From Sabellastarte sp. h YS-2021 (lineage: Eukaryota > Annelida > Polychaeta > Sabellida > Sabellidae): DNA of 64,000 nt. Positions 57,272 to 64,000 of this stretch are shown in pieces (the stretch's first letter is position 1; each line of letters starts with the position of its first letter). The notes beneath the pieces are model-generated. The model was not told where the DNA came from, did no database searches, and saw only the letters and a program-made list of their open reading frames with translations. Where the stretch lies: NCBI GenBank assembly GCA_964017235.1, contig OZ024934.1, forward strand, positions 82,240,706 through 82,304,705, written 5' to 3'. The position numbers and the translations under genes are program-made.

Positions 57272-57383
57272 AATAATTTTGGATTACTTAATTCAATATG
57301 TTCAGTTCTTTAACATGTATTTCCAGAAAAAAATGTTAGGTTGGTTTTTGTGAGGGAGAAAATGACAAAGGAAAAAAAAAGAG

Positions 57384-57474
57384 TCCTGTGAGACAGAGTT
57401 GAACTGACGACCTAAGGATATTTGCTTTTCAAACAAGCTACAGTCCTCCGCTCTACCAACTGAGCTATCACAGG
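57384..57474 (-). tRNA. tRNA-Tyr (GTA), unit 73, T-stem mismatch
   Basis: T50-T64 mismatch and intron variants as unit 60; terminator T run of 9, the longest I saw. Confidence 0.84.
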
Positions 57475-57935
57475 ATTGTTATGGTGGCTATAGATATATT
57501 TCTAAGTGTGGAAAGATATATTCACTCGGGCTAAACTTACAACACAAGTCTCAATGATTCAGTGAATCAGTATTCATGACTGAGATGATGTTCATTCAAC
57601 AGCAGTCATCCAAGTAACCCTGTTATCATTGTCATTGAATTTCTAGTTTACATGGCATTGACTTTAATTGTTTATGAAATATGTGTTAACATTTACACAA
57701 TTGGCTGTATTGTATCAGAGCTGCTAGTTGCTTGCCTTAAGTCAGCAGTTTACAGTGCACAAATTTTACCAACTGTATGTACAGGCATGTCCTCCAACTA
57801 CCCATCACAATATAGCCAATAAGTTACAGAACCTGATGAAAAATAACATAATAAATATAATAATTATATCAGAGATAATTCATGCTTTTTAACTCAACTA
57901 ATATTTATATGGTGGTTTAAAATATTGTACAGAAA

Positions 57936-58056
57936 GTCAGGTTGGCCGAGTGGTCTAAGGCGCCAGACTCAAGAGCTTTACCTTGCCTCTGTAATTTGAT
58001 CTAATGAGGTTTCTGGTCCACGAATGTGGGAGTGGGTTCAAATCCCACACGTGACA
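57936..58056 (+). tRNA. tRNA-Leu (CAA), unit 74
   Basis: G5-G68 mismatch, as unit 68. Confidence 0.82.
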
Positions 58057-58164
58057 AATAATTTTGGATTACCTAATTCAATATGTTCAGTTCTTTAACA
58101 TGTATTTCCAGACAAAAACCTTAGGTTGGTTTTTGTGAGGGAGAAAATGACAAAGGAAAAAGAG

Positions 58165-58255
58165 TCCTGTGAGACAGAGTTGAACTGCCGACCTAAGGAT
58201 ATCTGCTTCTCAAACAAGCTACAGTCCTCCGCTCTACCAACTGAGCTATCACAGG
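58165..58255 (-). tRNA. tRNA-Tyr (GTA), unit 74
   Basis: Consensus copy. Confidence 0.93.
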
Positions 58256-58716
58256 ATTGTTATGGTGGCTATAGATATATTTCTAAGTGTGGAAAGATAT
58301 ATTCACTCGGGCTAAACTTACAACACAAGTCTCAATGATTCAGTGAATCAGTATTCATGACTGAGATGATGTTCTTTCAACAGCAGTCATCCCAGTAACC
58401 CTGTTATCATTGTCATTGAATTTCTAGTTTACATGGCATTGACTTTAATTGTTAATGAAATATGTGTTAACATTTACACAATTGGCTGTATTGTATCAGA
58501 GCTGCTAGTTGCTTGCCTTAAGTCAGCAGTTTACAGTGCACAAATTTTACCAACTGTATGTACAGGCATGTCCTCCAACTACCCATCACAATATAGCCAA
58601 TAAGGTACAGAACCTGATGAAAAATAGCTTAATAAATATAATAATTATATCAGAGATAATTCATGCTTTTTAACTCAACTAATATTTACATGGTGGTTTA
58701 AAATTTTGTACAGTAA

Positions 58717-58837
58717 GTCAGGTTGGCCGAGTGGTCTAAGGCGCCAGACTCAAGAGCTTTACCTTGCCTCTGTAATTTGATCTAATGAGGTTTCTGGTCC
58801 ACGAATGTGGGAGTGGGTTCAAATCCCACACGTGACA
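58717..58837 (+). tRNA. tRNA-Leu (CAA), unit 75
   Basis: G5-G68 mismatch, as unit 69. Confidence 0.82.
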
Positions 58838-58945
58838 AATAATTTTGGATTACCTAATTCAATATGTTCAGTTCTTTAACATGTATTTCCAGACAAAAAC
58901 CTTAGGTTGGTTTTTGTGAGGGAGAAAATGACAAAGGAAAAAGAG

Positions 58946-59036
58946 TCCTGTGAGACAGAGTTGAACTGCCGACCTAAGGATATCTGCTTCTCAAACAAGC
59001 TACAGTCCTCCGCTCTACCAACTGAGCTATCACAGG
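58946..59036 (-). tRNA. tRNA-Tyr (GTA), unit 75
   Basis: Consensus copy. Confidence 0.93.
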
Positions 59037-59497
59037 ATTGTTATGGTGGCTATAGATATATTTCTAAGTGTGGAAAGATATATTCACTCGGGCTAAACTT
59101 ACAACACAAGTCTCAATGATTCAGTGAATCAGTATTCATGACTGAGATGATGTTCTTTCAACAGCAGTCATCCCAGTAACCCTGTTATCATTGTCATTGA
59201 ATTTCTAGTTTACATGGCATTGACTTTAATTGTTTATGAAATATGTGTTAACATTTACACAATTGGCTGTATTGTATCAGAGCTGCTAGTTGCTTGCCTT
59301 AAGTCAGCAGTTTTCAGTGCACAAATTTTACCAACTGTATGTACAGGCATGTCCTCCAACTACCCATCACAATATAGCCAATAAGTTACAGAACCTGATG
59401 AAAAATAACTTAATAAATACAATAATTCTATCAGAGATAATTCATGCTTTTTAACTCAACTAATATTTACATGGTGGTTTAAAATATTGTACAGTAA

Positions 59498-59618
59498 GTC
59501 AGGTTGGCCGAGTGGTCTAAGGCGCCAGACTCAAGAGCTTTACCTTGCCTCAGTAATTTGATCTAATGAGGTTTCTGGTCCACGAATGTGGGCGTGGGTT
59601 CAAATCCCACACCTGACA
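59498..59618 (+). tRNA. tRNA-Leu (CAA), unit 76
   Basis: Consensus copy. Confidence 0.93.
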
Positions 59619-59730
59619 AATAATTTTGGATTACTTAATTCAATATGTTCAGTTCTTTAACATGTATTTCCAGAAAAAAATGTTAGGTTGGTTTTTGTGA
59701 GGGAGAAAATGACAAAGGACAAAAAAAGAG

Positions 59731-59821
59731 TCCTGTGAGACAGAGTTGAACTGCCGACCTAAGGATATCTGCTTTTCAAACAAGCTACAGTCCTCTGCTC
59801 TACCAACTGAGCTATCACAGG
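59731..59821 (-). tRNA. tRNA-Tyr (GTA), unit 76
   Basis: G26A and intron cttttc; terminator T run of 7. G26A is absent from its partner unit 70. Confidence 0.89.
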
Positions 59822-60274
59822 ATTGTTATGGTGGCTATAGATATATTTCTAAGTGTGGAAAGATATATTCACTCGGGCTAAACTTACAACAAGTCTCAAT
59901 GATTCAGTGAATCAGTATTCATGACTGAGATGATGTTCATTCAACAGCAGTCATCCAAGTAACCCTGTTATCATTGAATTTCTAGTTTACATGGCATTGA
60001 CTTTAATTGTTTATGAAATATGTGTTAACATTTACACAATTGGCTGTATTGTATCAGAGCTGCTAGTTGCTTGCCTTAAGTCAGCAGATTACAGTGCACA
60101 AATTTTACCAACTGTATGTACAGGCATGTCCTCCAACTACCCATCACAATATAGCCAATAAGTTACAGAACCTGATGAAAAATAGCTTAATAAATATAAT
60201 AATTATATCAGAGATAATTCATGCTTTTTAACTCAACTAATATTTACATGGTGGTTTAAAATATTGTACAGTAA

Positions 60275-60395
60275 GTCAGGTTGGCTGAGTGGTCTAAGGC
60301 GCCAGACTCAAGAGCTTTACCTTGCCTCAGTAATTTGATCTAATGAGGTTTCTGGTCCATGAATGTGGGGGTGGGTTCAAATACCACACCTGACA
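60275..60395 (+). tRNA. tRNA-Leu (CAA), unit 77, B-box mutant
   Basis: C61A and the other variants of unit 71. Confidence 0.74.
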
Positions 60396-60507
60396 AATAA
60401 TTTTGGATTACTTAATTCAATATGTTCAGTTCTTTAACATGTATTTCCAGAAAAAAATGTTAGGTTGGTTTTTGTGAGGGAGAAAATGACAAAGGACAAA
60501 AAAAGAG

Positions 60508-60598
60508 TCCTGTGAGACAGAGTTGAACTGCCGACCTAAGGATATCTGCTTTTCAAACAAGCTACAGTCCTCCGCTCTACCAACTGAGCTATCACAGG
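60508..60598 (-). tRNA. tRNA-Tyr (GTA), unit 77
   Basis: Intron cttttc variant; terminator T run of 7. Confidence 0.92.
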
Positions 60599-61059
60599 AT
60601 TGTTATGGTGGCTATAGATATATTTCTAAGTGTGGAAAGATATATTCACTCGGGCTAGACTTACAACACAAGTCTCAATGATTCAGTGAATCAGTATTCA
60701 TAACTGAGATGATGTTCATTCAACAGCAGTCATCCAAGTAACCCTGTTATCATTGTCATTGAATTTCTAGTTTACATGGCATTGACTTTAATTGTTTATG
60801 AAATATGTGTTAACATTTACACAATTGGCTGTATTGTATCAGAGCTGCTAGTTGCTTGCCTTAAGTCAGCAGTTTACAGTGCACAAATTTTACCAACTGT
60901 ATGTACAGGCATGTCCTCCAACTACCCATCACAATATAGCCAATAAGGTACAGAACCTGATGAAAAATAGCTTAATAAATATAATAATTATATCAGAGAT
61001 AATTCATGCTTTTTAACTCAACTAATATTTACATGGTGGTTTAAAATTTTGTACAGTAA

Positions 61060-61180
61060 GTCAGGTTGGCCGAGTGGTCTAAGGCGCCAGACTCAAGAGC
61101 TTTATCTTGCCTCAGTAATTTGATCTAATGAGGTTTCTGGTCCACGAATGTGGGCGTGGGTTCAAATCCCACACCTGACA
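61060..61180 (+). tRNA. tRNA-Leu (CAA), unit 78
   Basis: Intron tttatcttg variant. Confidence 0.93.
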
Positions 61181-61288
61181 AATAATTTTGGATTACCTAA
61201 TTCAATATGTTCAGTTCTTTAACATGTATTTCCAGACAAAAACCTTAGGTTGGTTTTTGTGAGGGAGAAAATGACAAAGGAAAAAGAG

Positions 61289-61379
61289 TCCTGTGAGACA
61301 GAGTTGAACTGCCAACCTAAGGATATCTGCTTCTCAAACAAGCTACAGTCCTCCGCTCTACCAACTGAGCTATCACAGG
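61289..61379 (-). tRNA. tRNA-Tyr (GTA), unit 78
   Basis: C48T; stems intact. Confidence 0.9.
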
Positions 61380-61840
61380 ATTGTTATGGTGGCTATAGAT
61401 ATATTTCTAAGTGTGGAAAGATATATTCACTCGGGCTAAACTTACAACACAAGTCTCAATGATTCAGTGAATCAGTATTCATGACTGAGATGATGTTCTT
61501 TCAACAGCAGTCATCCCAGTAACCCTGTTATCATTGTCATTGAATTTCTAGTTTACATGGCATTGACTTTAATTGTTAATGAAATATGTGTTAACATTTA
61601 CACAATTGGCTGTATTGTATCAGAGCTGCTAGTTGCTTGCCTTAAGTCAGCAGTTTTCAGTGCACAAATTTTACCAACTGTATGTACAGGCATGTCCTCT
61701 AACTACCCATCACAATATAGCCAATAAGTTACAGAACCTGATGAAAAATAACTTAATAAATACAATAATTCTATCAGAGATAATTCATGCTTTTTAACTC
61801 AACTAATATTTACATGGTGGTTTAAAATATTGTACAGTAA

Positions 61841-61961
61841 GTCAGGTTGGCCGAGTGGTCTAAGGCGCCAGACTCAAGAGCTTTATCTTGCCTCAGTAAT
61901 TTGATCTAATGAGGTTTCTGGTCCACGAATGTGGGCGTGGGTTCAAATCCCACACCTGACA
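61841..61961 (+). tRNA. tRNA-Leu (CAA), unit 79
   Basis: Intron tttatcttg variant. Confidence 0.93.
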
Positions 61962-62069
61962 AATAATTTTGGATTACCTAATTCAATATGTTCAGTTCTT
62001 TAACATGTATTTCCAGACAAAAACCTTAGGTTGGTTTTTGTGAGGGAGAAAATGACAAAGGAAAAAGAG

Positions 62070-62160
62070 TCCTGTGAGACAGAGTTGAACTGACGACCTA
62101 AGGATATTTGCTTTTCAAACAAGCTACAGTCCTCCGCTCTACCAACTGAGCTATCACAGG
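62070..62160 (-). tRNA. tRNA-Tyr (GTA), unit 79, T-stem mismatch
   Basis: T50-T64 mismatch and intron variants as unit 60. Confidence 0.84.
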
Positions 62161-62621
62161 ATTGTTATGGTGGCTATAGATATATTTCTAAGTGTGGAAA
62201 GATATATTCACTCGGGCTAAACTTACAACACAAGTCTCAATGATTCAGTGAATCAGTATTCATGACTGAGATGATGTTCATTCAACAGCAGTCATCCAAG
62301 TAACCCTGTTATCATTGTCATTGAATTTCTAGTTTACATGGCATTGACTTTAATTGTTTATGAAATATGTGTTAACATTTACACAATTGGCTGTATTGTA
62401 TCAGAGCTGCTAGTTGCTTGCCTTAAGTCAGCAGTTTACAGTGCACAAATTTTACCAACTGTATGTACAGGCATGTCCTCCAACTACCCATCACAATATA
62501 GCCAATAAGTTACAGAACCTGATGAAAAATAACATAATAAATATAGTAATTATATCAGAGATAATTCATGCTTTTTAACTCAACTAATATTTATATGGTG
62601 GTTTAAAATATTGTACAGAAA

Positions 62622-62742
62622 GTCAGGTTGGCCGAGTGGTCTAAGGTGCCAGACTCAAGAGCTTTACCTTGCCTCTGTAATTTGATCTAATGAGGTTTCT
62701 GGTCCACGAATGTGGGAGTGGGTTCAAATCCCACACGTGACA
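62622..62742 (+). tRNA. tRNA-Leu (CAA), unit 80
   Basis: G5-G68 mismatch and C25T, as unit 61. Confidence 0.8.
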
Positions 62743-62850
62743 AATAATTTTGGATTACCTAATTCAATATGTTCAGTTCTTTAACATGTATTTCCAGACA
62801 AAAACCTTAGGTTGGTTTTTGTGAGGGAGAAAATGACAAAGGAAAAAGAG

Positions 62851-62941
62851 TCCTGTGAGACAGAGTTGAACTGCCGACCTAAGGATATCTGCTTCTCAAA
62901 CAAGCTACAGTCCTCCGCTCTACCAACTGAGCTATCACAGG
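62851..62941 (-). tRNA. tRNA-Tyr (GTA), unit 80
   Basis: Consensus copy. Confidence 0.93.
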
Positions 62942-63402
62942 ATTGTTATGGTGGCTATAGATATATTTCTAAGTGTGGAAAGATATATTCACTCGGGCTA
63001 AACTTACAACACAAGTCTCAATGATTCAGTGAATCAGTATTCATGACTGAGATGATGTTCTTTCAACAGCAGTCATCCAAGTAACCCTGTTATCATTGTC
63101 ATTGAATTTCTAGTTTACATGGCATTGACTTTAATTGTTTATGAAATATGTGTTAACATTTACACAATTGGCTGTATTGTATCAGAGCTGCTAGTTGCTT
63201 GCCTTAAGTCAGCAGTTTTCAGTGCACAAATTTTACCAACTGTATGTACAGGCATGTCCTCCAACTACCCATCACAATATAGCCAATAAGTTACAGAACC
63301 TGATGAAAAATAACTTAATAAATACAATAATTCTATCAGAGATAATTCATGCTTTTTAACTCAACTAATATTTACATGGTGGTTTAAAATATTGTACAGT
63401 AA

Positions 63403-63523
63403 GTCAGGTTGGCCGAGTGGTCTAAGGCGCCAGACTCAAGAGCTTTACCTTGCCTCAGTAATTTGATCTAATGAGGTTTCTGGTCCACGAATGTGGGTGT
63501 GGGTTCAAATCCCACACCTGACA
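63403..63523 (+). tRNA. tRNA-Leu (CAA), unit 81
   Basis: Consensus copy. Confidence 0.93.
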
Positions 63524-63631
63524 AATAATTTTGGATTACCTAATTCAATATGTTCAGTTCTTTAACATGTATTTCCAGACAAAAACCTTAGGTTGGTTTT
63601 TGTGAGGGAGAAAATGACAAAGGAAAAAGAG

Positions 63632-63719
63632 TCCTGTGAGACAGAGTTGAACTGCCGACCTAAGGATATCTGCTTCTCAAACAAGCTACAGTCCGCTCTA
63701 CCAACTGAGCTATCACAGG
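63632..63719 (-). pseudogene. tRNA-Tyr pseudogene, unit 81
   Basis: 3-nt anticodon-stem deletion of the GGA type (as units 52 and 53), whereas its duplication partner unit 62 has AGA. Confidence 0.75.
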
Positions 63720-64000
63720 ATTGTTATGGTGGCTATAGATATATTTCTAAGTGTGGAAAGATATATTCACTCGGGCTAAACTTACAACACAAGTCTCAAT
63801 GATTCAGTGAATCAGTATTCATGACTGAGATGATGTTCTTTCAACAGCAGTCATCCAAGTAACCCTGTTATCATTGTCATTGAATTTCTAGTTTACATGG
63901 CATTGACTTTAATTGTTTATGAAATATGTGTTAACATTTACACAATTGGCTGTATTGTATCAGAGCTGCTAGTTGCTTGCCTTAAGTCAGCAGTTTACAG
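63720..64000. other. Left part of a 461-bp inter-unit spacer (cut by window edge)
   Basis: Normal spacer sequence, ending in the middle of the region before the next tRNA-Leu. No additional feature seen. Confidence 0.9.

Larger units (their letters stand above)
57560..61840. repeat. Large higher-order repeat, copy 2 (offset 4,690 bp)
   Basis: Counterpart of 52870-57150; edges approximate. Confidence 0.87.
1..64000. repeat. Tandem array of about 781-bp tRNA-Leu/tRNA-Tyr units (81 units)
   Basis: The same unit recurs head to tail across the whole window, usually at exactly 781 bp; single units range from 655 bp to about 784 bp, plus two units enlarged by a 452-bp insertion. Each unit runs: tRNA-Leu (+), 108-bp spacer, tRNA-Tyr (-), 461-bp spacer. 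Both edges cut the 461-bp spacer, so the array is longer than the window. The spacers are about as conserved between units as the tRNA genes, which points to recent copying and homogenisation rather than selection on the tRNAs alone. Neighbouring blocks share diagnostic substitutions and form higher-order repeats of 2, 3, 4 and 6 units. Confidence 0.98.
61060..64000. repeat. Large duplication, copy 2 (offset 14,824 bp), runs off the window
   Basis: Units 78-81 match units 59-62; similarity continues to the last base, so the duplication extends beyond the window. Confidence 0.85.

Noticed and set aside
1..64000. CRISPR array
   Set aside because: The repeats are 781 bp and nearly identical throughout. 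There is no short-repeat and unique-spacer pattern, and the genes are eukaryotic tRNA genes.
1..64000. Organellar or bacterial tRNA cluster
   Set aside because: Introns sit directly after position 37, no CCA is encoded, terminators are short T runs and the units form a satellite-like array, all of which fit nuclear pol III genes.
1..64000. Whole array as an assembly artefact
   Set aside because: Unit-specific substitutions, indels and nested repeat offsets differ along the window, which a simple looped assembly would not give. Copy number still needs read-depth support.

Overview
The whole window lies inside one tandem array of nuclear eukaryotic tRNA genes. I see no protein-coding gene. The repeat unit is about 781 bp. 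Each unit carries a class II tRNA-Leu with anticodon CAA on the + strand (121 bp, about 37-nt intron) and a tRNA-Tyr with anticodon GTA on the - strand (91 bp, 18-nt intron). The two genes converge, with their 3' ends 108 bp apart, and a 461-bp spacer separates one unit from the next. I count 81 units, so 162 tRNA genes or gene remnants. The array starts and ends in mid-unit, so it continues beyond both edges.

The introns just 3' of the anticodon loop, the internal A and B boxes, the absence of encoded CCA and the T-run terminators all indicate RNA polymerase III genes of a eukaryote. AT-rich sequence, a retroposed element with a TTAC-type tail and the long array fit an animal, perhaps an invertebrate. 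That assignment is an inference; nothing here fixes the species.

Layout. Units 1-23 (1 to about 18.0 kb) are regular 781-bp monomers organised in 6-, 4- and 3-unit higher-order repeats. Units 24-26 and 40-42 carry two copies of the same 452-bp retroposon-like insertion at the same position with the same 13-bp target duplication. They lie 12,958 bp apart (16 monomers plus one element), so one insertion was copied with its neighbourhood. Units 26-38 are 4-unit and 2-unit higher-order repeats. Units 43-58 are more diverse: a 126-bp spacer deletion, a tRNA-Leu that lost its T arm, and several tRNA-Tyr copies with a 3-nt anticodon-stem deletion. Units 59-81 contain recent large duplications, one with 4,690-bp offset and one with 14,824-bp offset that runs off the right edge.

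The array looks shaped by unequal exchange or amplification. Most copies keep all tRNA stems, but a minority have substitutions or deletions that should impair folding or transcription. How many of the 162 are expressed cannot be read from the sequence. In the entries, 'consensus' means the majority sequence of this array, and numbered tRNA positions use standard tRNA numbering. Units are numbered 1-81 from left to right.
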